Shown in pieces: positions 11,442 through 23,215 of a stretch of DNA of 64,000 bases (position 1 is the first letter of the stretch; each line of letters starts with the position of its first letter). Source of the DNA: Rutpela maculata. Taxonomy: Eukaryota > Arthropoda > Insecta > Coleoptera > Cerambycidae. Below the pieces are notes generated by a model. It was not told where the DNA came from. It did no database searches and saw nothing but the letters and a program-made list of their open reading frames with translations. Made by a program: the position numbers and the translations under genes. The stretch is from the NCBI GenBank assembly GCA_936432065.2, contig OW386286.2:18969179-19033178 (forward strand). The letters are read 5' to 3'.

Positions 11442-12381
11442 TTTCCAATCAAACGGTGCGTGAAGTATTTGGGGGTTAACTTGGACAAACGACTGACGTT
11501 TAACACCCACATTAACGAGACTATACGTAAGGTCTACTCCATGTCCAGGAGTCTGTACCACTCCTGGCCAGGGGGGAGCGGACTTAACCGACAAAATAAA
11601 AATAGTGATCAGGCCGGCAATCACATACGCGGCGCCGGTGTGGTGCAGCATACCGGCCACGACAATGAGAAAACTTAAGGTACACAAATTTATGCGCCTC
11701 ATATCTGGTACAGACAGGTACACCTCCCTCAGAGATTTAGATGCACGATGTCACGATATAACGCCACTAGCGGACTACGTCCAAGAAATCTCCCAGAAAT
11801 TCTATCAATTTAAACTGGGCGATAGTCCGCTTACCCGCAACATAACCCGAATTATCCTTTTCTATTGCCTCTCTGTTTGTTTATTTTGTTCTCGTTCATC
11901 CTTTTCTGTTCTTTTTGTTCTTTTGTCCATTTTTGTCTCCAAATTCCATTTAGGCCGACAAATTTATAAAAATCCTAACTCTTTTAATCCTTAACTTTCA
12001 TTTCACCGCATTTTGCTGGCAGGAACACCACCAGGGTGGAACTGCTTCGAACGATTTTTTTCGTTGAGTTTTGTTTTCCCGTGCCAGCAATCAAAATTTC
12101 AAAGTGTTCGCGCTCGTGTTGTGCGCAAAATCGATAATTTTACTGTGCTATTTTAGATATTTTCATATATCATGTTTTTTAAAAGTTATTGTTAGTTTTA
12201 AGTTTATAGCTTTTAAACAGGAGCTCTAACTCCCTCAGCAATTATTGTTTATTCGAACCGGACCTGCCCGTCCAACCTTACACTCACCACGGCGCTGCGC
12301 GCCGTTTATGTCTGGTTGGCTCCGGGACAGTTTCCGGGGAGACACAATTTGATATGAATAAAGTATTGTTTGATTTGATTT
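11442..12381 (+). mobile_element. 5'-truncated Jockey-like non-LTR retrotransposon
   Basis: A 940 bp insertion is bounded by perfect 11 bp TSDs, GTTTTGATTTG, at 11431-11441 and 12382-12392. Two frames encode the C-terminal end of a Jockey-type reverse transcriptase. The first, from about 11457, reads VKYLGVNLDKRLTFNTHI; the second, from about 11605, reads IRPAITYAAPVW then MRLISGTDRYTSLRDL. A frameshift near 11.6 kb joins them. The coding part fades by ~11.9 kb into a 3'-UTR shared with the element at 47-350. The tail is TTTGATTTGATTTG, close to the target sequence itself. The upstream RT catalytic domain and endonuclease are absent. Confidence 0.88.
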
Positions 12382-12392
12382 GTTTTGATTTG

Positions 12393-12440
12393 CAATCCAA
12401 AGATCCTGGGTTCGAATCCTATGGTTGGACATTTTTTTTT
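12393..12440 (+). other. 3' half of a tRNA-like module (B box, T-run)
   Basis: CAATCCAAAGATCC is followed by the B box GGTTCGAATCC at 12409-12419 and, 12 nt later, a T10 run that could stop RNA polymerase III. Rejoined to 11408-11441 across the insertion, the box spacing is 32 nt, the tRNA norm. The matching minus-strand module at 44370-44445 also ends in a T-run. Confidence 0.65.
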
Positions 12441-12606
12441 TCATTTATATTACATAAATAAATAACAAACCAATAGCCTCAGCTCAACTGAATCAATAGC
12501 CACAGAGATATTCGCATTTGAATAGAAACACGCTCGGCCGGCCAACAGTCCGTAGAGTGACGTCACTTGGCGTGCGCCGGTACCTATATTAGAACAGTGA
12601 TTTTGT

Positions 12607-14195
12607 AAGTCTATCGTGTCGGTTTTTTTTTTTTGGCGTAGAACCAGGTCAAACATGTTAGGTTCCTTTGAGTATGTCACCGGGCATATAAAATCATGTT
12701 TTACATTTTTTTGTGGTCTAGAACTTTTTAAATCAATAAAATGTAAAAAAAATGTATTTTTAAATAAAATTGTTTTTTTTGTTTCAACCGCCATATCTTT
12801 CAAACTATTAAAGGTACCGAAATTTGTTTTGTGTCAAATTAAAGCACACACTGTAGTGCTTTTACCAATATAAACTGTTTGGGTACAATTCGCTCTTTCA
12901 TTTCTCTAAAAATCAGATAAACTAAAAATATATATTTTATGTATTGAAATCTTCACCAATCGATAAACTTTTTTATTTTTGAAAATATTTACATACATGC
13001 AGCGAAGAAAATATATTTTTTCCTAAAATGTATCGTGTGGCAACAGCGATTTTTTAATCAGCGCTAAATGCGACATTATGACGCAATTAATACACCTCGC
13101 ATGCAGGGTTGGTCAGATTAGTCGCGTAGAAGTGGTTGTCGAAAATCATTAAGTATTCATTGTTCGGATAAAAATTGTGACAATCGAAAATGTGCTTGTT
13201 TTAAGGAAGGCCTAAAATGTTGCAACGAGTGCAAATGTCGTTCCTGTAACACCATTATTAAAGATTTCGAGGCAGATATGAACGAATTAGAATGCTACTA
13301 ATGTAGGGCCTACATAAACTACATACTACTTATTTATCTATCCAAATAGAAAATTTATTTCAACAATAAAACTCATTTTATGCGTACGTTTTTACTTTCA
13401 TTCATTTAAAAATGTCTATCTAATAAACTTACTAATTAGGTGGGTAGTTAGTAACACTGATTGATATTTATAGATTAGGTATTTATATCTACCTACCTGT
13501 CTTTCTATTATTAAAAGGAGACTACTACTACTGTACAATATATGAAATATTGAACGATAATATTGATCCCCTAGATGCTTTTGATCACTACTGGTTTTGT
13601 ATCTATTGATATAAGTTAAACTACTACAGACGCCCCGACCGGGACCGTCAGATCGTTGCAGTCGGTAGGCTTGCTACAGCCAAGCGCGCAAGACTATAAC
13701 TTTGGCCCGTTAAAAAAAATTGCTGACTCAGTTCTATGAACGGAACATGAAAAATTTGTATCCTAAAAACTTTTTTCAACTATTGACTTCAATTTGTACG
13801 CAGCATGTATATACAAATTTTCATAAATAAATTTTTTTCTCGATTGTCTAAAATTACTCCACTGAAAATAACAAGTTTGAGTTTCCTATTATTTTTCCAA
13901 CTTAAAAAAAAAAAATAAATCGGGTTCACGTAGGACGCTGTTCGAAGCGCTATTGTGTCTACTTTAATCTAAAAAAAAATAGCTTGATAGCACAAATATT
14001 TTCAGAGATATAGCGGTGGAGACGTTAAAAAACATATTTCATTAAAAATCTATTTTTTTGAGTTTTTCCGAAATAAAAAAGTTCTCGACCACCAAAAAAT
14101 GTCGTAAAAAATGATTTCGTGTACACGATTATCTTACTAAAGAATCCCACTAAGTCTGGTTTGGTTCTACGCTGTTTTTTTTTTCTCGAAAACTA
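12607..14195. mobile_element. Element with long diverged inverted repeats around a CXC exon
   Basis: The outer ~400-450 bp on each side are inverted and clearly related, though diverged. Examples are GGCGTAGAACCA at about 12637 against TGGTTCTACGCTG at 14161, TTTTTTGTGGTCTAGAACTT against its inverse near 14075, and ACATGCAGCG near 12995 against CGCAGCATGT near 13800. Between the arms is the cysteine-rich exon at 13122-13301. I infer a DNA transposon that carried, or still defines, this exon. No TSD is resolved. Confidence 0.55.
13122..13301 (+). CDS. C-terminal exon with a CXC-type cysteine-rich domain
   Basis: Sixty codons end in TAA. The reading frame is closed just upstream, but an AG at 13120-13121 could be a splice acceptor, so this is best read as a terminal exon. 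The peptide holds ten cysteines in the spacing of a CXC/TCR-like zinc-binding motif; key parts are SGCRKS, CDNRKCACFKEGLKCC and NECKCRSCN, followed by an acidic tail (DFEADMNELECY). A polyadenylation signal AATAAA sits ~65 bp after the stop, at about 13366. CXC domains occur in tesmin/TSO1-like DNA-binding proteins and in several transposon-encoded proteins. The position inside a long inverted-repeat element favours a transposon origin. The upstream exons are not recognisable here. Confidence 0.6.
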   Translation, partial: SRRSGCRKSLSIHCSDKNCDNRKCACFKEGLKCCNECKCRSCNTIIKDFEADMNELECY

Positions 14196-14199
14196 AGCG

Positions 14200-15060
14200 A
14201 CTAAGTTGCATTCACAGCCGTGTTCACTGGGCGGTTCAGCCATCTGACGTCACAACTCGAATACATGGTTATCCCGAGCGTTTTTAAGCGCGCCGACTTT
14301 AATAATTTTTTTATACATGAAGGCGGCGTCAGTAAATTCTAGTTTTTGGCATAATTACTATACTCACCAAGCTCTTTCAGAATATGTAATAATAAAAAAT
14401 TGTTAAATGAGCCTATTGAAGTAGCTGACCCCCGATTCTACGATAAGCAATGAAAAAACAACCTGTACTGAAAAAATGAGCTTTGTTGAAATTATGTAAT
14501 TATATTTGACGCTATCTCTCAGATTATTATAATCGATTTATTAACTTCAATTTTACGTGCCTTCCCATTGTTCCACCTATGCCTTCAGTTTCATCAACTG
14601 AAAATGCACCATTCCCATTGCTCTAGTGTGTATAAGGCTATTGTAGCTCGACCTCGTAACGATTTGCAGCGTTCTTAAAACTGGAACAATTTACCCACCA
14701 TACTAAACCACCGCTGGTTATGGATTTTCCATTTAACAAATAAACTTTCCTAAATTCAAGTAAATTCCTCGAATAATGGCATTTTAATCATCGATTGCAC
14801 CATTTTCTATTAAAAGCAAAGTAATCTTCCTTTTTTTGTTAATATGAAGAATTAAATTTGCATCGGGTTGGGTTTCTTCATTGTAGGGAATGAAAATGCA
14901 TTTAAATTTAGTGGGGAGTTTATATAAGAATGCAAAATTCCGTTATGAATCAGCTTTTTCTACGTGGTATTAATAGAATTTTAACTTTCGAGTGATAAGA
15001 AAATTAATATTTAAAATATATTTCTGATTTATTTTTGAAACTTATAGTACAGTAAGTGAA
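14200..15060. other. No recognised feature
   Basis: AT-rich unique-looking DNA. No ORF, inverted repeat or terminal motif stood out. Confidence 0.4.
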
Positions 15061-15409
15061 GCTTTTAATTCCCAGTCCGAAAACGATGTAATGAATTTCC
15101 AAATTTTTTTCTTCAACATGCTTCATAGAGTATGTACATAAGAATCTATATTGTCATGTTCCCTGCTTTTTGGTTAGGGATGGTTCCTTCCCACCCTTTC
15201 TTAGAGGTTGTATATAAAAAAAACAAAAAATACGCACAATCTGATAGAGAATCAAATTATAAGAAAGAAAGGTCTTATACAGTTTTTTGCTAAAATGCAT
15301 ATTTTTCGAGATATTGCGAACTGCAAATTGCAATTTTCACCCCCTAAAATCAGTATTCTTAGACGTTTTTTTTTAAATTACTCGAAAAATGTGGACTTTA
15401 ATAAAAAAA

Positions 15410-16205
15410 ATGCAAGGGTATAAAATTAAAGCTTTTACAAAAACAAATCGAATGGTTTTTTCTTTTTTTTTTTCTCCGATGTTTAGTTTTGGAAATATGG
15501 CATTTTCAAAATGGCGCCGAAACGTTCAGAAAATATACTACGTTATAATCTAAAACTACTCAAAATCAACAACTATGAGAAAAATTTTTATTCTTGTAAA
15601 AATTGAAAGTATTTTCTTTCGATTGAGACGTATTACGCCCTTTTATAATGAAAACTAAAAAAGTTACAAACCAAAAAGTAGCGCATTTAAAAATTTAGGC
15701 GCCATTTTTTTTAAGTCTTATTGCTCTAATTTTTTATTAATTCATTCTTTTAAAATCCTTCTAGATATTGTTAATGCATATTATTACTAACATGCTCAAA
15801 TTTTTAAAAATTTTTAAAATTAGTATTTTTCTCTCTGTACCCATTTTCAATAATGAAAATTTTCATAATTTTTTAAAAAAAATCGGGTTTTTGGAAATTG
15901 TTCAGAAAATATTTTTTTTATAAAAAATGGTAAGAGTACAAAAATGAAGCTTATAAAAAAACGAATAGTTTGGTTTTGTTTTATTTTCCTAGGAGAAACT
16001 GTTCCAGAGATATAAGGGTTTAAAGATGGCGCTTGAGCGCATACGCAAGAAAATGTATTTATAATTGAAATATCGGAAAAGCTATACGATTGATATAAGA
16101 ATGAAATGAAGCTTATAGAAAAACGAAGAGTTCGGGTTTTTATTTTTTCCTACGACAAACTGTTCCGGAGATATGACGGTTTGAAATAATGTTGAAACTT
16201 TTCAG
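15410..16205. repeat. Degenerate direct repeats ending in -ATGGCGC-
   Basis: Three related units at about 15420-15525, 15940-16040 and 16100-16205 share the order AAGCTTxTAxAAAAACGAA, a T-rich run with TTTTTTCC, AAACTGTTCC-GAGATAT and a phase ending near ATGGCG. They are diverged copies of one dispersed unit. No coding content. Confidence 0.55.
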
Positions 16206-16469
16206 TTTGTACGCCCATTTTAAATGTCTATTGTAGGTAGAGAAACGAGCAATAGCCGTCTATTTTTTGAAGAATACGCAAAGAAAGCGGGTTGCCTTGC
16301 ATTTTAGAGTGCAGAGTGCATGTTTTAGAGTGCAGATTAAAAATGTTATTTAATTAGTTTACCTAATTGTATTAATCTGATTTATTTAAAACAGTCTGCA
16401 TTTTTAATAAAATTAGACATACTACTATATTCTTTTGTGACCATTTTTAATCCACCATTCTTTTTTATA

Positions 16470-16655
16470 AATTTAAACCTCATAATCATATTCAGCGACC
16501 TAAAAATAAGTACCTATATGGATTTTCCTGAATTTATTTGTAACATTAAAGAAATTATTAATTTTTCAGTATTCAAGGGTAGTTTCGTCTTTCCTACGTT
16601 TTGGCCTCATAATAATATTCAGCGATCCCAAAAACATAAGTATACCTATTAGTCG
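16470..16655. repeat. ATTCAGCGA repeat units, first pair
   Basis: CATATTCAGCGACC plus TATATGGATTTTC recurs here (about 16487 and 16612) and again at 18140-18345. The two pairs bracket the ~340 bp tandem array, suggesting they are its edge sequence. Confidence 0.55.
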
Positions 16656-16659
16656 GGGA

Positions 16660-16955
16660 GCCCTCCCTAGCTGTACGTGCACCTCCCTCCCGATCCTTGG
16701 GGACAATGTTTTTCATAAAGATTAAAGCCTAAGGAACAATTTAAGACATGTCCTAAAAAAAACTGGCTGTACTTTCAAAACGGCGGCCATATGTTAAAAA
16801 AAAACTGATGCCAATGTTGTTTTTGTCATTTAACACAAAAACTAAGTTGGATAAAAACTTTTTTCACAAAAAACAACGTGCATAAAATTTTCTACAATTT
16901 TGTTCCTGTACAATATTTTGATAGGAGTTACCATTTTCCAGATAAATGAGTCCAA
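16660..16955 (-). repeat. Inverted unit of the ~340 bp repeat
   Basis: Read on the minus strand, this copy matches the plus units at 17.1-18.1 kb from ACTCCTATCAAAATATTGTA through TTCATAAAGATTAAAGCC to the C-rich ATCCTTGGGGACAATG. It is more diverged than the three plus units. Confidence 0.7.
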
Positions 16956-17134
16956 AATTAAGAAAACATGGAAATTCATATATCGGTAAATCACTTAGAG
17001 GAAATACTGTGAGAATTATTGTAAGGCGTATAATATAACTTTATATTATTAACATAACAAAAAATAAAGTAAACTGAAAAAAAAAATTAATAATAATAAT
17101 ATTATAATTTGCAGACATTTATCTCGAAAACGGT

Positions 17135-18130
17135 AACAATGGTATCTGGAAAATGGTAACTCCTGTCCAAATATTGTATAGGAACAAAATTGTAGAAAAT
17201 TTTATGCACTTTGTGTTTTGTGTAAAAAGTTTTTCTCCATCTTTTTTAGTTTTTGTGTTAAATGACCAAAACAATATTTGCAATTTTTTTTTAAAAGGAC
17301 GCCATTTAGAAAGTACAGCCAGTTTTTCTTTCTGGGGACATATCTTAAATTGTTCCTTAGGCTTTAATCTTTATGAAAAACATTGTCCCCAAGGATCGGG
17401 GGGTGCACGGGCAGTTAGAGTGGGCTTCCGTAGTATTACGTTTTATATTGAATTTTATATTTTATTTTAAGAGTTGAATCATTTATCTGGAATGGTAACT
17501 CCTATCCAAATATTATATAGGAACAAAATTGTAGAAAATTTTATGCACTTTGTTTTTTGTGCAGAAAGTTTTTCTCTATCTTTTTTAGTTTTTGTGTTAA
17601 ATTACCAAAACAATATTTGCAATTTTCTTTTAAAAGGACGCCATTTAGAAAGTACAGCCAGTTTTTCTTTTTGGGGACATATCTTAAATTGTTCCTTAGG
17701 CTTTACTCTTTATGAAAAACATTGTCCCCAAGGATCGGGGGCTAGCACGAACAGATAGAGTGGGCTCCCGTAGTATTACGTTTTATATTGAATTTTATAT
17801 TTTATTTTAAGAGTTGAATCATTTATCTGGAAAATGATAACTCCTATTCAAATATTGTATAGGAACAAAATTGTAGAAAATTTTATGCACTTTGTTATTT
17901 GTGCAGAAAGTTTTTCTCCATCTTTTTTAGTTTTTGTGTTAAATGACAAAAACAATATTTGCAATTTTTTTTTAAACGACGCCATTTTGAAAGTGTAGCC
18001 CATTTTTTTTTTTTTTGGGGGACATGTCTTAAATTGTTCCTTAGTCTTTAATCTTTATGAAAAAAAAATTGTCCCCAAGAATCGGAGGGAGGGGGTGCAC
18101 GGACATTTAGGGTGGGCTCGTGGGCTCCCG
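17135..18130 (+). repeat. Three tandem ~340 bp units
   Basis: Landmark AACTCCTRTCCAAATATT occurs at 17158 and 17495 and, slightly altered, at 17838, giving periods of 337 and 343 bp. Each unit ends in a TTGTCCCCAAGRATCGG stretch and a GTGGGCT stretch. Units 1 and 2 keep a similar open frame (105 and 94 codons); unit 3 does not, and the frame looks like no known protein. I treat the frames as by-products of the repeat. Confidence 0.85.
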
Positions 18131-18381
18131 CAGTATATGGATTTTCGTGATTTTATTCGTAAAATTAGAAGACATTAATTTTTCAGTATTTAAGGACAAT
18201 TTCAAGACTTGATATTTTCGTCTCATAAGTTTTGACCTCACAGTCATATTCAGCGACCTCAAAAAAATAAGTATATGGATTTTCATTAATTTATTCGTAA
18301 AACTAGAAGAATTATTAATTTTTCAATTTTTAGGGGTGGTTTCCGCCCTTAAAAATATAAAGCAGATAATTCGACAATATA

Positions 18382-19155
18382 CAGTGTGTCCTAGGATAGA
18401 TATAACAAGAGGTGTAACGGACCAAAAATTTTGGAATTTTGGAATGGTATTTGGGGATTGAGTCCTGCTTGTTGTAAAACTAAAGTATATCAAAAATGAC
18501 TTGATTTGGTGTTCTACAGGGTGTTTTATAAGCAAAGTTGTAAAAATCACCACTAATAAAGTACCCTTATTTTTCAAAATATGAAAAAATTCCGCTAAGA
18601 AAAGTTATTTAGAATGCAATTTTATACTTCCATACCAAATTTCAAGAATATAAAATTATTTTGTTGAAACTTCCCATTTTTTCAATAAATTAGTATTTCA
18701 TTTTGAACCATTCAATTAAAACTGCATAGAAGTTATTTTTTGTGAATTAATATTTAAAGTTATGTAGAAGCTAAAAGTAGGCTATGAGAAAAGCAGTGGA
18801 TGATTAACATTTGCTCCTACACAACTTTAAATATGAATTCAACTCTTAATTCGCAAAAAATGGGAAGTTTAAAAAAAATAATTTTATATTCCTGAAATTT
18901 GGTATAGAGGTATAAAATTGCATTCTAAATAACTTTTCTTAGTGAAATTTTTTCATATTTTGAAAAATAAAGGTACTTTATTAGTGGTGATTTTTACAAC
19001 TTTGCTTATAAAACACCCTGTAGAACACCAAATCAAGTCATTTTTGGTATACTTTAGTTTTACAACAAGCAGGACTCAATCCCCAAATACCACTCCAAAA
19101 TTCCAAAATTTTTGGTCCATTACACCTCTTGTTACATCTATCCTGGGACACACTG
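18382..19155. mobile_element. Palindromic mariner-like element
   Basis: The ends CAGTGTGTCCTAGGATAGAT and its inverse (ATCTATCCTGGGACACACTG) are flanked by TA on both sides (18380-18381, 19156-19157). The arms of ~300 bp stay close, with GGTGTAA-GGACCAAAAATTTTGG near the tips and the inner break at about 18797. Copies of the same end are at 31672-32302 (minus) and 50196-50850 (plus), where the end leads into a transposase-like helix-turn-helix ORF. This copy is two left ends joined head to head. Confidence 0.8.
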
Positions 19156-19319
19156 TAGATTTTGATGTACGTATTTAATAAAGCATATTGCAAAAAAAAT
19201 AAAGAAATTCCTTTCATCGTTTTCGGGCCGCGAATTTTACCATTTTTACTGCTTTGCTTACTGTACTATTAGTGCATTTATAGCCGAAAATAAAAAATCA
19301 AAATAGGGGCTCTAAAATA

Positions 19320-19343
19320 GCGGATGAGCGGATGAGCGGATGA
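19320..19343 (+). repeat. (GCGGATGA)3 microsatellite
   Basis: Three consecutive copies of GCGGATGA precede the MITE at 19375. Confidence 0.8.
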
Positions 19344-19374
19344 AGCAAAAAATATTTTATTACTGGCTAATTAC

Positions 19375-19639
19375 CAGGGCCGGACTAAGAATTGGCGCGG
19401 CCCTAGACTAACCTTAATCATATATTTGCGCCCCCTTTTCATAATGGAAAACAAAATTGATGAGCGGGGGGGGGGGGGTCTGAAATTTTTTTTTTCTCGA
19501 TTAGCGGAAATAATTTTTTTTTTAATAAGCAAAGAGTACAAAGAGCTCGCGACGCCCCTCATGCCCTAGCGGCGCGCCCCTTCACGCATTGTCGCCCCTA
19601 GGCTATAGTCTAGTCAGCCTTATGGATAATCCGGCCCTG
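19375..19639. mobile_element. hAT-like MITE with internal G-tract
   Basis: The ends CAGGGCCGGACTA and (reverse complement) CAGGGCCGGATTA form a hAT-type inverted repeat. Inside is TTGATGAGCGG followed by a long G-run, the inverse of the CCGCTCATCAA/C-run signature shared by several elements here. The 8 bp flanks do not match, so the TSD has decayed or the ends are slightly misplaced. Confidence 0.65.
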
Positions 19640-21787
19640 GATGTTCTTGATAACAGACTTGTAGCCGTATGAGGGTATACATCGCTTATTTCACCGAAAA
19701 TTTGTATTGTTAACAATTTTAGCAAAAAATAACTTTGAATTTTCATCCAACTGTCCACAAGGAACAACATTTCTAGGTTAACCTGGAGATACCTCCACTT
19801 TGACGTTCGAGTTAAATTACTTCTAACTTTAACACAAGATTGCTTTTAACATGGACTAAAATAAACACTTTAATCTGGAATTAGCGCTTAACCCCGGGGC
19901 AAACTAACCTAACCCTGTATTAATAAACCGGCCCTTACTCGATCAATGTGTAAACAAAGGTTGTGGTCATGGATATCACTTTTCCCTGCAGGATACCTAA
20001 TCTAACTCAAACGACGATCAATAAAGCGGTAACATCAATGACCTATGGTAAACATAAGTTTCAGCAGCTCTTCACCCTCGTCCTGTTGAGATTAGAATCA
20101 AATTGTTTCGCATTCAAAATCAAAATGATTTATTCTATGAAATATGTACCTACACAAAAGGATAAAGGATACATTTTAATTAAAACATTAAAAATAACTA
20201 AAATAACTAAAATTTAAAAATTCAAGTCGTGGTCGAAAGTTCCTTCAAGACATCTCTACCTAGGTATTAGTGTTACATTTAAAAAAAATGTAAGTACGCA
20301 TTTATAAATACACACAAATTGAAAATGCAGAATGTTAAATATTTGAAATAAATCCTAAGTTAAACAGTAAAGTTATATTTTATATTCTTAGTCAAAAGTT
20401 AATCTTCTTGAAATTTATTCTTAACTAGAGTCTAAAAAATGTGGTTGCTATATTGTCAAGTTAATTCGATAACTAAGACAACGATGTGAAATCTATGAAA
20501 CATTTCTGGTATTGAACATTCCATGCTCCCCCTCGTATTACTTATCTTTCTCCTCTGATTGAGACAGAAAATATACGATGTTGACTGTTTACGTGATCGT
20601 CTAGATTTTTAAAAGTTTAGCGAAATTTACGTTGTGATAGTAATTTTATTAAACAGAATCTTTTACAAAGTTTGATATTCTTTGTTTCTGTTTACTGATT
20701 TTATGTATATGATTTAATTTTTGAAAAACACTCACTTAATAATTATTTACACTTTTGGTACCTACCCTTTTATTTGTAGGTAATTTATTTAAAGATTTCG
20801 CTGTGATAAAAGGAATTAACATTTTATTAATAATGTAAATAAAAAATCCTCTTAAAACTGTTTTACACCTGGTAGGAGAATATAAAGGTTTATGTCAGGT
20901 TAAAGGAAATATGATTTTCAAGTTCAAAAACATGTATAGGTACTATTTTGTACTAATATAAACTAGTTTTAAGCGGGATACATGGAGGGGGGAGGACTGG
21001 GGGAAGTTCTGTTTGGGGTGGAATAGATTAGATATTCAATATATGATAAAAATAATGTTCGAAATTTTTTGACCAAAAATAAAAACTGCCGAAAACCGGC
21101 CTTAGAGACCCTCCTCCTTTCCCAGTAGTGATTTGATTACAATTACAATCACAAATGTTTATATGACTGTCACAACTGTCGTATTCCTTTTAGACCAACC
21201 AGATTCCCAACTAGAAGGCCAACTGACCTCAGTGTTTCGATGATTCGTTGTTTTGCTAGTTACAATTGTAACTTAGCAGAGATCAACTGATCCCAATTAA
21301 ACATCTGAACATTTTAATTTGTATAGATGAAATGACAAACAACAAAAATCTTGCGCTTGCATCCCGGAAATTTCTAAAAGTCTGACTAATAGCACAAGGA
21401 GCTGTGTTCAACTTATCTTATGCAAGTAATAAATCTCCATCATTTGCGACTACAAAGATGGTACTTAAGAACCCTTAAATGCAAATTCACGCGAAAAGGT
21501 AAATGACTACCAAATCTGAAGTCAATCGGTCGCGGGTATCCTAAATAGCGTTTGGAGAACTTAGCTAAATATTACTTAGATTATAGCAATTGTAATAACA
21601 TTGTACAATCCAAAGAAAACTTTTCATTAATTAGGCGAATGAAACAGTTGAACAATTAAATAGTGAGTTAATTTTGAAAATAATGAAATTTTGTAATAAT
21701 GATTGAAAACAATATAGTATAATTTCAAATAAATTAGCTAATAAGGTACTACAGTAATTGTCGCAACGGGGTTTTCAACCAAAGTCG
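19640..21787. other. No recognised feature
   Basis: AT-rich. An 84-codon ORF at 19963-20217 has no supporting motif. Several insect-repeat-like phrases are present but no paired ends. Confidence 0.4.
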
Positions 21788-23215
21788 TTTACATTGCTAA
21801 TTAGTCCAGTGGAATTAGAAAATATGCATATTGTAATTCGCTTCAGGATGCCACGTGGATTAAACGATGGTTTTATTGATTACGAACGTGACCCTGAATT
21901 TGGTCCACTTTTTGACCGCCGGAACATTGTTTATTTAACGATTTATTGTTGAAAAATTAAAAAAAATCGACTTTTTTAAAGATAACTCAAAGATCTTTAA
22001 CGATAGGTTTTTCAATTTATAGATACTGTCAGAACTTTGGAAAACGGTGAATTTGAGAGGTGGTTCGTTTAAAACGCTTAAAAATTTGTTTAAATAATTG
22101 CAGAAAACCGAGAAAATTATCGCAATTTGCAAATATTTATCATTCTTTAACAAAAGCACTTTAGTGCTTGAAACTTTGACAAAATATGTCTTTTATTACC
22201 CCAGTTACCCCTAAAATTTCATCAAAAAATTTTGGTCAGTTTAAGAGATATTCAATTTGTTTATTAAAAACATAAATAATGTAAAGTGCAAATTCACCCA
22301 GTTCCCGTTATCGTAGAGGGTTGATCCGGACATGATTTTTTTGTCGAGACTTAAACTTTATGTTTTCATTAATGGTAAATCAAATTTGCATTATTTTCAA
22401 CTTCAAAATGGCGTTTGAAAAAGTGTCATATTTTGAGGTTAGGTTTTTTGCTAATAACTTTTAAACAATTGAAGATTTTGCAATATCCTTCTCATATCTC
22501 TGTTGCGGGCGTTTTTTCACACATTTTCAAAAAAAAGACTGTAGCCTTACTAGAAGCCCAGATGACTTTTTTTTTCAATAAATTCGTAATTTGTTTATTA
22601 ATAAACATTAACAGCTGAAACTTGGCGAACAACTAGTTTAATAGTCTATCTTTGTAATAGAGCAGAATTTGGGGAAAAAAATTCAATTTGCAACGATAAC
22701 AATAATTAATTTTGAATCAGCGTCAGAATAGGAGTGAGAAGCATGAGTCATATCTGTAACATGTTCATAAAATGATCGAGACGAGTTCAAATCCGTCAAC
22801 CAAAAATTTACCGTTTCTCCGATTTTGACTTTTTTTAAAAATCTGGGCATGATGAAATAATAAAATATTTGTAAATTACGAAATTTTTCGCGGTTTTTTG
22901 CAATTATTTAAACAAATTTTCAAGCGTTTTAAACGAACCACCTCTCAAATTAACCGTTTTCCAAAGTTCTAACAGTATCTACAAATTGAAAAACCTATCG
23001 TTAAAGGTCTTTGAGTTATCTTTAAAAAAGTCGATTTTTTGGAATTTTTCTACAATAAATCGTTAAATAAACAATGTTGCGGCGGTCAAAAAGTGGACCA
23101 AATTCAAGGTCATGTTCGTAGTCAATAAAACTATCGTTTAATCCGCGTGGCATCCTGAAACGAATTACAATAAATTTCAGACTTTTTTTTACTAATTCTA
23201 CTGGTCTAAATGTAA
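21788..23215. mobile_element. Foldback element, ~370 bp arms
   Basis: The left arm (21788-22150) and the right arm (22850-23215) are inverted copies: TTCAGGATGCCACGTGGATT against AATCCGCGTGGCATCCTGAA, and AGAGGTGGTTCGTTTAAAACG against its inverse. The ~700 bp loop has no ORF of note. A 64-codon ORF on the left arm (21758-21952) has no convincing inverted counterpart and is ignored. TSD not resolved. Confidence 0.8.

Noticed and set aside
17153..17758. Protein-coding genes in the tandem array
   Set aside because: The two ORFs are copies of one repeat unit; the third unit does not keep the frame and no domain is recognisable.
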